Source: JAYRSJ01 sp041920215 (lineage in GTDB: Bacteria; Pseudomonadota; Gammaproteobacteria; Burkholderiales; Burkholderiaceae_C). Taken from it: 64,000 bases of DNA. Under the pieces are notes generated by a model, which searched no databases, had not been told where the DNA came from, and saw only the letters and a program-made list of their open reading frames with translations. This document shows, one piece after another, positions 9,488-18,175 of the stretch. Made by a program: the position numbers and the translations under genes. Where the stretch lies: positions 41,853-105,852 of the forward strand of contig JAYRSJ010000015.1 in the NCBI GenBank assembly GCA_041920215.1. The letters run 5' to 3'. How positions within the stretch are numbered: the first letter of the stretch is position 1; every line of letters begins with the position of its first letter.

Positions 9488-11002
9488 ATGGGCGATTCCA
9501 CCCTCCCGGCGCGCCGGCTGGACGGCATGCGCCGGGGCCTGGAGAAAGAAAGCCTGCGTGCGCTGCCGGATGGCCGGCTGGCGCTGACGCCGCACCCGCT
9601 GGCCCTGGGCTCGGCGCTGACGCATGCCCACATCACCACCGACTTCAGCGAAAGCCAGCTGGAGCTGATCACCGGCGTGCATGCCGGGGTGGAGCCCTGC
9701 CTGGCCGAGCTCAGCGAGATCCACCAGGCGGTCTACCAGACCCTGGACCAGGCCTGCGGCGACGAGCGCCTGTGGGTCAGCTCCATGCCCTGCGGCCTGC
9801 CCACCGACGAGACCATTCCGCTGGGTCGCTACGGCAGTTCCAATGTGGGCCGGGCCAAGAGCGTCTACCGCATGGGCCTGGGCCAGCGCTACGGCCGGCG
9901 CATGCAGACCATCTCGGGCATCCACTACAACTGGTCGCTGCCCGAGACCAGCACCGCCGAATACTTCGGCCTGATCCGCAACTTCCGCCGCTGGAGCTTT
10001 GTGCTGCTCTATCTGTTCGGCGCCTCGCCGGCGCTGTGCGCCAGCTTCGTGGCCGGCCGTCAGCACGAGCTGCAGCCGCTGGGCCAGCACAGCTTCCACA
10101 TGCCTTACGGCACCTCGCTGCGCATGGGCAGGCTGGGCTACCAGAGCGATGCCCAGGCCAGCCTGGCGGTCAGCTACAACTGCCTGGAACGCTATGCCGA
10201 GTCGCTGCAGGGTGCGCTGACCCAGCCCTATCCGGCCTACGAGGCCATAGGCATACGCAACCCCGGCGGCGACTACAACCAGCTCAGCCCCACGCTGCTG
10301 CAGATCGAGAACGAGTTCTACGGCACCATCCGGCCCAAGCGGGTGATACGCCAGGGCGAGCGCCCGCTGCATGCGCTGCGCGAACGCGGTGTCGAGTATG
10401 TGGAGGTGCGCTGCATGGACCTCGACCCCTTCGTCGCCACCGGCATCGAGGCCTCGACGCTGCGCTTCCTGGACAGCTTTCTGCTGCTGTGCCTGGCCAG
10501 CGACAGCCCGCCCGACACGCCCGAGGAAATCGCCCGCCTGGGCCGCAACCAGCACCGCACCGCGGCGCGCGGCCGCGAGCCGGGGCTGCTGCTGGAGCGC
10601 GACGACGCCGAGGTGTCGCTGCAGAAATGGGGGCTGGAGATCGTCGAGGCCTGCGCGCCCCATGCAGCCGCGCTGGACGCCGCCCAGGGCAGCCAAGCCC
10701 ACGGCCAGGCGCTGCAGCTGGCCCGGTCGCGCCTGCTCAACCCTGCGCTGACGCCCTCGGCGCGGGTGCTGGCCGCGATGGCGCAGGACTTCGGCGACTC
10801 GCACATCGAGTTCGTGCGCGCCCAGTCCGAACAGGCCCGCCAGCAGCTGCTGGCCCTGCCCTGGAGCGAGGCCCAGCGCCAGCGCTATGCACAGCTGGCG
10901 GCGGAGTCGCTGGCCGAGCAGCGCCGCATCGAGGCGGCCGACACCCTGGACTTCGAGAGCTTCCGCCAGCGCTATCTGGCGACCGAAAGCCTGCAGGCCT
11001 GA
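9488..11002 (+). CDS. gshA: Glutamate--cysteine ligase (proteobacterial GshA)
   Basis: First enzyme of glutathione synthesis, joining glutamate gamma-carboxyl to cysteine using ATP. The 504-aa protein starts at ATG 9488, preceded by a good AAGGGG Shine-Dalgarno seven bases upstream. Family features are RRGLEKESLRALPDG-like sequence near the N-terminus, TDFSESQLELITG, the SSMPCGLP segment, and SGIHYNWSLP. An in-frame extension to 9365 overlaps the divergent kinase and is not supported. No gshB lies nearby, so regulation is probably independent. Confidence 0.96.
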   Translation: MGDSTLPARRLDGMRRGLEKESLRALPDGRLALTPHPLALGSALTHAHITTDFSESQLELITGVHAGVEPCLAELSEIHQAVYQTLDQACGDERLWVSSMPCGLPTDETIPLGRYGSSNVGRAKSVYRMGLGQRYGRRMQTISGIHYNWSLPETSTAEYFGLIRNFRRWSFVLLYLFGASPALCASFVAGRQHELQPLGQHSFHMPYGTSLRMGRLGYQSDAQASLAVSYNCLERYAESLQGALTQPYPAYEAIGIRNPGGDYNQLSPTLLQIENEFYGTIRPKRVIRQGERPLHALRERGVEYVEVRCMDLDPFVATGIEASTLRFLDSFLLLCLASDSPPDTPEEIARLGRNQHRTAARGREPGLLLERDDAEVSLQKWGLEIVEACAPHAAALDAAQGSQAHGQALQLARSRLLNPALTPSARVLAAMAQDFGDSHIEFVRAQSEQARQQLLALPWSEAQRQRYAQLAAESLAEQRRIEAADTLDFESFRQRYLATESLQA

Positions 11003-11040
11003 GGCCAGGCCACCGCCTCCGCTGCCTCAGGGCTTCAGCT

Positions 11041-11529
11041 TCAAGGCTTCAGATAGGCATAGCCCTCGCGCGACTGCAGGCGTGCGGCGCGCAGCACGCC
11101 CGAGGGCGTGAACTGCGCGTCCAGCACAAACAGCTTCTTGTCCAGATTGCGGTTCTTCAGCGTGATCTCGCAGATCTCGAAGGTGACGCCGCGCGCCACC
11201 AGGGCCGAGACCAGGGCGCCGTAATCGATATTGGGATTGCTCTTGTCCTTGGCCCCTTCCATCAGGAAGTCCACGCCGTCGGCATGGGTCACGACCACGA
11301 TCTTGGTATCGGGCGCCACATCCAGATGGTTGCGGATATTGCGCAGGCCCTTGGTGGCCTGGGCGGCCGCATTGTCGATGTGATAGACGACCTTGTCGCC
11401 GGCCGGCGCGGTGGCCGCGGCGGCCGTGGCCACGCTGCCGGTCTGGGCCAGGGCAGCGCCGCTGGCGGCGGCCAGCAGGCCCAGGCTGAGCAGCGTGCGG
11501 CGGCTGAAGAGGAGGAGAGCAGATGACAT
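11041..11529 (-). CDS. Exported DsrE-family protein
   Basis: Protein of 162 aa. The N-terminus MSSALLLFSRRTLLSLGLLAAASGAALAQ is a signal peptide with a paired arginine, possibly Tat-type. The mature part (KVVYHIDN...LRNIRNHLDV...KIVVVTHADGVDFLM) matches the DsrE/DUF1791 intracellular-sulfur-reduction fold found in many periplasmic proteins of unknown role. A cysteine is present in VTFEICEITLKNR, at the position where DsrE-fold proteins often carry one. The ATG at 11529 is chosen because upstream in-frame codons overlap DUF2939. It is convergent with gshA. Confidence 0.82.
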   Translation of the reverse strand: MSSALLLFSRRTLLSLGLLAAASGAALAQTGSVATAAAATAPAGDKVVYHIDNAAAQATKGLRNIRNHLDVAPDTKIVVVTHADGVDFLMEGAKDKSNPNIDYGALVSALVARGVTFEICEITLKNRNLDKKLFVLDAQFTPSGVLRAARLQSREGYAYLKP

Positions 11530-11572
11530 GGCGGGCGTCCTTCGCAGATGGTGAGGGGGTTGGGATCGGGGG

Positions 11573-12109
11573 TCAGGGCAGGCGCAGCTCGGCCAGCCGC
11601 CATTGCAGCAGGCCCCGGCGGTGCAGCACCAGCTCCACCGGTGCCTCGTCGGCCTCGGCATCGCGTGGCCGCACGCTGAAGACAAAGCGGTTCAGGCTTT
11701 CATAGCGCATCGCGGTCTCCAGCGGCGGACTGTCGCCGCCCTGAGCGGCCGGGCCGCCCAGCCCGGTGGCGGCCGCAGCGGGGCGCTGGCCCTGCATCAG
11801 GCGCGCCAGGCTCTCGGGCGTCACCAGGGTATCGACCATAGGGCCCAGCAGCGCGCCCGCCACCGCGGCACCGATCGCGCGCGCCGGCGAGGGCCGGCCC
11901 TGCGCATCGCGCTCAGCACCCAGCAGCTGGTCCTGCACGCCGCGCTTAAGGTTCTGGCGCAGGGCCTCGAAATCCACCTGGGCCGAGAACCGCTCGGCAT
12001 CGCCGTCGGCGGCAGCAGTGCGCAGTTCCTTGAGGCTCAGATAGGGCATGACCCAGACCGTGGTCAGGGCCAGCACCGCGAACAGCAACAGCCAGATGCC
12101 GCGCTTCAT
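11573..12109 (-). CDS. DUF2939 domain-containing membrane-anchored protein
   Basis: Protein of 178 aa with one N-terminal hydrophobic helix (GIWLLLFAVLALTTVWVMPYLSL), then a domain with the DUF2939 signature LKELRTAAADGDAERFSAQVDFEALRQNLK. It is predicted to lie mostly in the periplasm with an uncleaved anchor. Function unknown. It sits 43 bases upstream of the DsrE gene on the same strand, and the two may be co-transcribed. Confidence 0.78.
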   Translation of the reverse strand: MKRGIWLLLFAVLALTTVWVMPYLSLKELRTAAADGDAERFSAQVDFEALRQNLKRGVQDQLLGAERDAQGRPSPARAIGAAVAGALLGPMVDTLVTPESLARLMQGQRPAAAATGLGGPAAQGGDSPPLETAMRYESLNRFVFSVRPRDAEADEAPVELVLHRRGLLQWRLAELRLP

Positions 12110-12187
12110 CGCCAGGCCCTTACGTCGTCAGCCAGTTCCATCCCATGCCCTTTCTATGCGTTCAACGATCCACCAGCGCCGCGACAC

Positions 12188-12463
12188 TCATGCGGGCCGC
12201 AGCCCCTTGTCAGGTCCTGGATCCGCCAGCGCCGCGTCGGGCAGCGGTGTGGCCGCATCCCAGTCCCGCAGCAGCGCCTCGGCGCTGGCTCGGTCGGCCT
12301 CGTCCACCACCAGGCGCAGCAGGCCGCAGGCCGGCAGCTCGCCGACCCCGCCCAGCAAATGCTCACCCAGCAGCCAGGCCTCCAGGCCCTGCTGCCGCAA
12401 CAGGCCCAGCAAGAGATGTCCCTCGATGGCGCTGTCCAGCTGACGCAAGGTGATACGGCTCAT
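12188..12463 (-). CDS. DUF2007 domain-containing protein
   Basis: Small 91-aa cytosolic protein. The segment GHLLLGLLRQQGLEAWLLGEHLLGGVGELP...RLVVDEADRASAEALLRDW is the DUF2007 (putative signal-transducing protein) pattern, a ferredoxin-like GlnB-type fold. No function is established. It is one of several small genes on the minus strand between acyl-CoA synthetase and gshA, with 78 bases to the next gene. Confidence 0.72.
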   Translation of the reverse strand: MSRITLRQLDSAIEGHLLLGLLRQQGLEAWLLGEHLLGGVGELPACGLLRLVVDEADRASAEALLRDWDAATPLPDAALADPGPDKGLRPA

Positions 12464-12503
12464 GGCAGGTCAGCTTAACTCAGCGCCCCGGCACTCCCGC
12501 AGC

Positions 12504-12908
12504 TCAGGCCGACGCCGCATAGCCGCGCCACCCCAGCACCAGCAGCACGGCCAGCAGCAGCCACAGTGCGACGATCAGCGCCGCGGCAGCCCAGCTGCGC
12601 GGCCTGGCCAGCACCGCTTCGGCGCGCAGGCGGGCTCGCGCCATCACCGCCGGCGGCATCAACCGCAGCACCAGCCACAGGCCCAGCGGCACCAGCAGCA
12701 GATCGTCCAGCCAGCCCAGCACCGGAATGAAGTCGGGGATCAGGTCGATAGGGCTCAGCGCATAGGCCGCCACCGCCAGCGCCAGCAGGCGCGGCCCCCA
12801 GGGCGCGGCCGGGTCGCGGGCGGCGAAATACACCGCCAGCACCTGGCCCTTGAGGGCCAGGGACCAGGTTCTCAGCAGGCCGCGGCGTTTGGAGCTCATG
12901 GCTGGCAT
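12504..12908 (-). CDS. YkvA family (DUF1232) membrane protein
   Basis: Protein of 134 aa with the DUF1232 core ALSPIDLIPDFIPVLGWLDDLLLVPLGL (residues ~50-80) and a C-terminal transmembrane helix (AAALIVALWLLLAVLLVLGW). Function is unknown in the family. The start is the ATG at 12908 (MPAMSSKRRG) or 12899 (MSSKRRG); both fit. It lies 27 bases downstream of the acyl-CoA synthetase stop on the same strand. Confidence 0.82.
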   Translation of the reverse strand: MPAMSSKRRGLLRTWSLALKGQVLAVYFAARDPAAPWGPRLLALAVAAYALSPIDLIPDFIPVLGWLDDLLLVPLGLWLVLRLMPPAVMARARLRAEAVLARPRSWAAAALIVALWLLLAVLLVLGWRGYAASA

Positions 12909-12935
12909 TGTCTGCGCAGCCGCGCCAACAACGGA

Positions 12936-14624
12936 TCAGTCGCCGAACACGATCTTCTTGCGCTTCTCGACCCAGTCCTCGAAATGCGGGCCGTAGACCT
13001 CTTCCACGCGGTTGCGCTTGACCTTGAAGGTGGGGGTGATGAAGCCGTTGTCCACCGTCCAGGCGGTCTTGACCACCACCAGACAGTCGAGCTGCTCGTG
13101 CGGATCGAGGCGCTTGTTGATGTCGTCCAGATGCTCGGTCAGCTGCACCATCAGCTGCTGGCGGTCGGCATCGGTGCCGGTGCGCTGGGCGGCATCGGGC
13201 GAGAGCATCACGATGCCCAGCGGCTGGCCCAGATTGGCGCCGGCCACCATGCAGGCCTCGACGGCCGGGTGCATGCCCAGCTTGTCCTCGATGGGCGCGG
13301 GCGCCACATACTTGCCCTTGCTGGTCTTGAACAAATCCTTGACCCGGCCGGTGATGCGCAGGCAGCCCTTGGCATCGATCTGGGCCTTGTCACCGGTGCG
13401 CAGCCAGCCGTCATCGGTGAAGGCCTCCTTGGTCAGCTCGGGCTCCTTGTAATAGCCCAGCATCACGGCCGGGCTGCGCATCTGCAGCTCGCCGCTGACC
13501 GGATCGATGCGCGTCTCCACGCCGTCGTAGGCCGGGCCCACCGTGCCCTGGGCCAGCTGGCCGGGGATGGTGATGTGCGAGACCGCCAGGTTCTCGGTCA
13601 TGCCATAGCCCTCGTTGATGTTCAGGCCCAGCTTGCTATACCACTGCAGCAGGGCCAGCGGCATCGGCGCGGCACCACCGGCGGCGATGCGGCACTGGTC
13701 CAGGCCCAAGGCCTTCATCACCTTGCGCCGCACCAGGCCGCCGATCAGCGGCAGCGAGAGCAGGCGCTGCAGCTTGGCCGGCGGCATCTTGGCGTGTATG
13801 CCCTGCTGGAACTTGACCCACAGGCGCGGCACCGAGAAGAACACGGTGGGCCGGGCGCGCTGCAGATCGGCCGCAAAGGTGTCCAGGCTCTCGGCAAAGA
13901 ACACATGCATGCCGGTCTTCAACCAGCCATGCTCGACCAACACCCGCTCGACCACATGGGCCAGCGGCAGATAGGACAGCATGCGGTCCTCGATATTCAG
14001 CGGAATGCGGCCCATGCCGGCCTGCAGCGCCCAGGCGAAACCGCCGAAGGTGTGCATCACGCCCTTGGGATTGCCGGTGGTGCCCGAGGTGTAGATCAGC
14101 GTGCAGAGCTCGTCGGCCGGGCGCATCACCTCGCCCTGCAGCGGCTGGTTGCGGGCGCAGATCGCGTCCCAGCCCTCGTAGCGCTGGATCGCGTCAGCCG
14201 GCGACAGCGGGTAGCTGAAGCAGGGCATGCCCTCGGGAATGCCGGGCTGCATGCCCTCCCAGCCGTCGAGCTTGCCGACGAAGCAGGCCTTGGCCTCGCT
14301 GTGGGTCAGGATCTGGCGGATCGTCTCGGGCGCCAGCGTCGGGTACAGCGGCACCGACACATAGCCTGCCATCCAGATCGCCAGATCGCTCATCAGCCAC
14401 CAGGCGCAGTTCTTGGACAGGATGGCGACCTTGGAGCCGGGCTCCCAGCCCTGGGCCTTCAGATGGGTGGCCATGCGGCGCACGCCGTCGGCCACCTGGG
14501 CCCAGCTGAAGTCCTGCACCTGACCATTACCCATGGGCTGGGTCAGGGCAACGCGGCCGGGGGCCGTGCGCTCCCAGTGATAGAAGCGCTGCAGGGCCAG
14601 GCTGTCGGCGGGAATGGTGGGCAT
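12936..14624 (-). CDS. Long-chain acyl-CoA synthetase (AMP-dependent synthetase)
   Basis: A 562-aa ANL-superfamily enzyme that activates fatty acids to acyl-CoA through an acyl-AMP intermediate. The P-loop is YTSGTTGNPKGV, the A5 motif is GYGMTE, the hinge is TGRVKDLFKTSKGKYVAPAP, and the family's large-insert form (COG1022) is seen in the middle (SYLPLAHVVERV, FFSVPRLWVKF). A good Shine-Dalgarno (TAGGAGA) precedes the ATG at 14624. The substrate chain length cannot be read from sequence. The STK gene upstream is on the same strand, 141 bases away. Confidence 0.92.
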   Translation of the reverse strand: MPTIPADSLALQRFYHWERTAPGRVALTQPMGNGQVQDFSWAQVADGVRRMATHLKAQGWEPGSKVAILSKNCAWWLMSDLAIWMAGYVSVPLYPTLAPETIRQILTHSEAKACFVGKLDGWEGMQPGIPEGMPCFSYPLSPADAIQRYEGWDAICARNQPLQGEVMRPADELCTLIYTSGTTGNPKGVMHTFGGFAWALQAGMGRIPLNIEDRMLSYLPLAHVVERVLVEHGWLKTGMHVFFAESLDTFAADLQRARPTVFFSVPRLWVKFQQGIHAKMPPAKLQRLLSLPLIGGLVRRKVMKALGLDQCRIAAGGAAPMPLALLQWYSKLGLNINEGYGMTENLAVSHITIPGQLAQGTVGPAYDGVETRIDPVSGELQMRSPAVMLGYYKEPELTKEAFTDDGWLRTGDKAQIDAKGCLRITGRVKDLFKTSKGKYVAPAPIEDKLGMHPAVEACMVAGANLGQPLGIVMLSPDAAQRTGTDADRQQLMVQLTEHLDDINKRLDPHEQLDCLVVVKTAWTVDNGFITPTFKVKRNRVEEVYGPHFEDWVEKRKKIVFGD

Positions 14625-14765
14625 AGCGAGAGTCTCCTAGTTATGGCTAGCTTTGGGCGGCAAGGCTAGCGGCAGGGCCGGATTCAGCCTAGCGGGTTTC
14701 TGCGGGTTTGGCCCTGGGATAAATCAGGGGCCGCAGCGGCGCCGCAGTCGCTCTAGAGAGGGCTC

Positions 14766-17558
14766 TCAGAAAAAGCCGTCCCAGCCGGCGCTGCTGGCAC
14801 AGCGGCCCTGCCCCAGCTGCCGTCGCAGTCCGTCCAGGCCCTGGCTGCCGGCGGGCAGGGTCGGCGGCCGCAGGGCATCGGCCCGCTGCAGCGCCTCGGC
14901 CAGCCGCGTATCGCCGGCCCGGCACAGGCCCAGCGCCCAGTCCAGCTGGGCGCTCCAGCGCAGATAGGGCTGGGGCTCGGGCAACTGGTCCAGGTACTGC
15001 AGCTGCCGCTCGATCAGCGGCAGCGCCGCCACGGCGTCGCCGCGCGCGCGCAAGACCTGACCCTGCAGCTGCTGCAGCCGCGCGGCCAGCATCCGGCTGG
15101 TCTGCAGCACGGCCTCGGCGCCCGCCAGGCGCTGCGCCTGCTCGGCCAAAGCCAGATCCTGCTGCAGCAGCCCCACCCGCAGCAGGGCCATGGCCGCCTC
15201 CACCCGGGCCGGGCCGCTGACGGCCGGCGTGGCCTGCAGCTCGGCCAGCAGGGCCGAGGCGGCGCCGGCCGTTGCGGTGGTGGTGGTGGTGGCGGTGCGA
15301 TTGGCCGCGCCCGCGAGGGTCTGGGCCAGCAGCGCGGCGGCCTGGCGGGGCAGGCGCTGGGCCGGGTGCGCCACCGCCGCCGCCTTCAGCTGGGCCAGGG
15401 CCTGGGTCTGCTCGGCCGCGGCGCGGTCGGCGTCGCCGGTCTCGCTGTAATAGCGCGCCAGCTCAGCCCGCATGCCGGCCGCCATATCGTTGCCCGGGCC
15501 CAGCAGCGCATCCATCTCGACCAGCAGGCCGCGGGCGGCGCTCTCGAAACCGGCATAGCGCGACTGGCGCAGCTGCACCGCCAGCAGATTGCGCCGCAGC
15601 ACCAGCACGAAGCGCGCATAACGCGCCGGTGCCGCGGCCCAGCGCGGCTCGGTGGCGCGCAGCAGCGCCTCGGCCTCGCCGAGCCGGCCCTGGGCCACGC
15701 GCAGCGAGTGCACATAGTTCTCGAAGAACAGATGTTCGAACTCCTCCGGCCGGTAGAGCCGGTCGACGATGGGCCGGGCGCGCGCCAGCACCGCTTCCGA
15801 ATCGTCCAGCCGGCCCACCCGCGCATAGGCCACCGCCAGCAGATAGAGCAGATTGGCATGCGGGCCCGAGACCTCGCCATAGGCGCGCACCAGGGCGGCA
15901 TGCAGCGGTTCGGCCAGCGCGATCACCTGGGCCGGCGAGCCCTGCGACACATAGATGCGCGCCAGGTCCTGGCGCGCCTCCAGCGTGCGCACATCGTCGG
16001 CGCCGTAGCGCGCCGTGGCCTGCTCGATCTGCGACTGGGCCAGCGGTATCGCGTGGTCGTAGCGGTTCAGATCGCGATAGGTCGTCACCAGCACCTCGGT
16101 GAGGCGCAGCCGGGTCTCGGGATCGTCGGCGAACTTCTGGTCCAGCTCCTGGCGGCTTTTCTCCAGCAGCTGCAGCACCGTCGGCGGCTGGCCGCCATGC
16201 TGGTCGGGATTGGCCGAGGCCAGCAGCTCGCCCAGGTAGCGGCTCACCGCCTCCGCGCTGCGCGCCGCGGCGCTGGCGCGCTGCCACTGCCACAGGGCAG
16301 CGCTCAGGCCGGCACTGAGGCTCAGCGTCACCAGCGTCGCGCCCAGGGCCAGACCGGCATGGCGGCGCAGCCAGAGCCGGCTGCGATGGCGCCAGTCGTC
16401 CTGGCGCACGCTGACCGGCCGGTGCTCCAGCCAGGCCTGCAGATCGTCGATCAGCGCGCGCACCGAGACATAACGCTCGGCGGGCTTCTTGCGCATGGCC
16501 TTGGCCGCCACCGCCTCCAGATCGCCGCGGGCGCGGGCAAAATCGGCCGGCCGGCCGGGGCCGGGTCTGGCCCCCGGGCGCTCCTCGGGCACGGTGGTGC
16601 GCGACAGCCGGGCCGGCTCGGTGTGCAGCACCGCATGCTCCAGCGCGGTGCGCGAGCCGGCATTGGCGCCGAAGGGCAGCACGCCGCTGGCCAGCTCGTA
16701 GAGCATCACGCCCAGCGAATAGACGTCGGCAGCAATGCCGATGGCGCCGCCGGCGATCTGCTCGGGCGCGGCATAGGCGGGCGTCAGGCGCCGGCCCGCC
16801 TGGCGGGTGAGCTCGGTGTCGCTGGCGTCGCCCTGCTCGTCGAGCAGGCCGGCGATGCCGAAATCCAGCAGCTTCGGGCTGCCGTCCGGCGTGACCATCA
16901 CATTGCCGGGCTTGAGGTCGCGGTGCACGATCAGCTGGCCATGGGCATGCTCGACCGCCCGCGCCACCGCCAGCAGCAGGCGCACCCGCGCCTCCAGACC
17001 CAGCTGCTGCTGGCGCACATGCTCGCTCAGGGCCAGGCCGGCCACATGCTCCAGCACCAGATAGGCCCGCTCGCCCTCGACGCCGGCATCCAGCAGGCGC
17101 GCGATACCGGGGTGGGCCAGCCGGCCCAGCAGCGCGCGCTCGCGGGCAAAGCGCGCCGCCAGGCCGGGCCCGGCCATGTCGGCGCGCAGCAGCTTGATGG
17201 CCGCCCGGGCCTCGAACAGGCCGTCGCAGCGCTGCGCCAGCCAGACCTCGCCCATGCCGCCCTCGCCGATCTTCTCGATCAGCTGCCAGGCGCCGAGACG
17301 CGCAGCCGCCAAGCCAGCCGGTTCACCGGCCGCCAGCGCCGCCGCCAGCCGACCGGCGAAGGGCCCGTCCGGAGCCGGTTCCTGGGCCTGCGCCGCCAGC
17401 GCGCTGGCCAGCATGCGCTCCAGACGCTGGGCCAGCACGGCATCGCGCTGCCGCCAGGCCTCCAGCCAGGGGCCGCGTGCCGCCTCGTCAAGGTCCAGAC
17501 CCTCGTCCAGCAGGCCCGAGAGCTGCTGCCAGCCGCCGCGGTCCAGCGCGCCCGCCAT
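14766..17558 (-). CDS. Membrane Ser/Thr protein kinase with TPR-like periplasmic domain
   Basis: Hanks-type kinase of 930 aa. Kinase domain at ~90-370: glycine loop GEGGMGEV (98-105), catalytic Lys122 in AAIKLL, HRDLKPGN (Asp214), DFG (232-234), APEQ (264-267). All catalytic residues are intact. One transmembrane helix near ~395-420 leads to a long C-terminal region of helical, TPR-like repeats (~440-930), a typical sensory or interaction half. The N-terminal ~90 residues are helical. The ATG follows the sigma-factor TGA by one base, so the pair is translated together. The sigma factor is the likeliest substrate (inferred). A short ACC repeat encodes a Thr run near residue 760. Confidence 0.93.
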   Translation of the reverse strand: MAGALDRGGWQQLSGLLDEGLDLDEAARGPWLEAWRQRDAVLAQRLERMLASALAAQAQEPAPDGPFAGRLAAALAAGEPAGLAAARLGAWQLIEKIGEGGMGEVWLAQRCDGLFEARAAIKLLRADMAGPGLAARFARERALLGRLAHPGIARLLDAGVEGERAYLVLEHVAGLALSEHVRQQQLGLEARVRLLLAVARAVEHAHGQLIVHRDLKPGNVMVTPDGSPKLLDFGIAGLLDEQGDASDTELTRQAGRRLTPAYAAPEQIAGGAIGIAADVYSLGVMLYELASGVLPFGANAGSRTALEHAVLHTEPARLSRTTVPEERPGARPGPGRPADFARARGDLEAVAAKAMRKKPAERYVSVRALIDDLQAWLEHRPVSVRQDDWRHRSRLWLRRHAGLALGATLVTLSLSAGLSAALWQWQRASAAARSAEAVSRYLGELLASANPDQHGGQPPTVLQLLEKSRQELDQKFADDPETRLRLTEVLVTTYRDLNRYDHAIPLAQSQIEQATARYGADDVRTLEARQDLARIYVSQGSPAQVIALAEPLHAALVRAYGEVSGPHANLLYLLAVAYARVGRLDDSEAVLARARPIVDRLYRPEEFEHLFFENYVHSLRVAQGRLGEAEALLRATEPRWAAAPARYARFVLVLRRNLLAVQLRQSRYAGFESAARGLLVEMDALLGPGNDMAAGMRAELARYYSETGDADRAAAEQTQALAQLKAAAVAHPAQRLPRQAAALLAQTLAGAANRTATTTTTATAGAASALLAELQATPAVSGPARVEAAMALLRVGLLQQDLALAEQAQRLAGAEAVLQTSRMLAARLQQLQGQVLRARGDAVAALPLIERQLQYLDQLPEPQPYLRWSAQLDWALGLCRAGDTRLAEALQRADALRPPTLPAGSQGLDGLRRQLGQGRCASSAGWDGFF

Positions 17559-17559
17559 C

Positions 17560-18162
17560 TCACAGCACCCGGTCGGCGGGATCGCCCAGCAGCTCCTGCA
17601 GCAGGGCGCGGGCCTTGATCAGTTCGCGGTTGACGGTGCGCACCGAGACGCCGCGCAGCTCGGCCACCTCGGCCAGCGAGAGCCCGGCAAAGCCTACCAT
17701 CTCCAGCAACTCGTAGAGGCCCAGGTCCAGGCTCTTGAGCCGCCGCAGCGCCTGGTCCAGGGCCAGCAGATCCAGGGCCTCGCCCTGTACCGCCGCCACC
17801 TGCTCGGCAGCCGACAGCGTCAGCAGCAGCGCGTCGCCGCCACGCTTGTCGCGGCCCTCGGCGCGCAGATGGTCGATCACCACCGAGCGCAGCACCTGGC
17901 CGATATAGGCGAAGAACTGGCCGCGCGACCCGCCCTGCAGGCCCTCGCGCACGGCCATGCGCAGAAAGCCCTCGTGCACCAGGGCGGTAGTGTTGAGCCC
18001 GGCGATCTGGCCGCTCTGTGCCAGGCGCAGCCGCGCCACCCGCTTGATCTCGGGGTAGAGCCGCGCATAGAGCTGCTGCAGCGCGGCGGCATCGCCGCCG
18101 GCGCAGTTGACCAGCAGCTGGGTGATGCTGCTGCCGCCGGACGAGGCCGCGCCGCCGCTCAC
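17560..18162 (-). CDS. ECF RNA polymerase sigma factor, TIGR02999-like
   Basis: Sigma-70-family factor of 200 aa. Region 2 (~15-95) includes LYPEIKRVARLRL and ALVHEGFLRM; region 4 (~140-195) includes GLSLAEVAELRGVSVRTVNRELIKARA, a clear helix-turn-helix. The overall pattern matches the TIGR02999 (sigma-70 X6) group that is often paired with Ser/Thr kinases. Where most ECF factors have the acidic DAED motif in region 2.2, this protein has Asn57-Thr58-Thr59-Ala60. No ATG fits; GTG at 18162 (VSGGAASSGG) is the best start. It lies 13 bases after trpS and 1 base before the kinase. Confidence 0.9.
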   Translation of the reverse strand: MSGGAASSGGSSITQLLVNCAGGDAAALQQLYARLYPEIKRVARLRLAQSGQIAGLNTTALVHEGFLRMAVREGLQGGSRGQFFAYIGQVLRSVVIDHLRAEGRDKRGGDALLLTLSAAEQVAAVQGEALDLLALDQALRRLKSLDLGLYELLEMVGFAGLSLAEVAELRGVSVRTVNRELIKARALLQELLGDPADRVL

Positions 18163-18175
18163 GCCCTGACCCGTT

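Noticed and set aside
15366..17618. 750-codon plus-strand frame antisense to the Ser/Thr kinase
   Set aside because: It mirrors a kinase with all catalytic motifs and has no recognisable domain.
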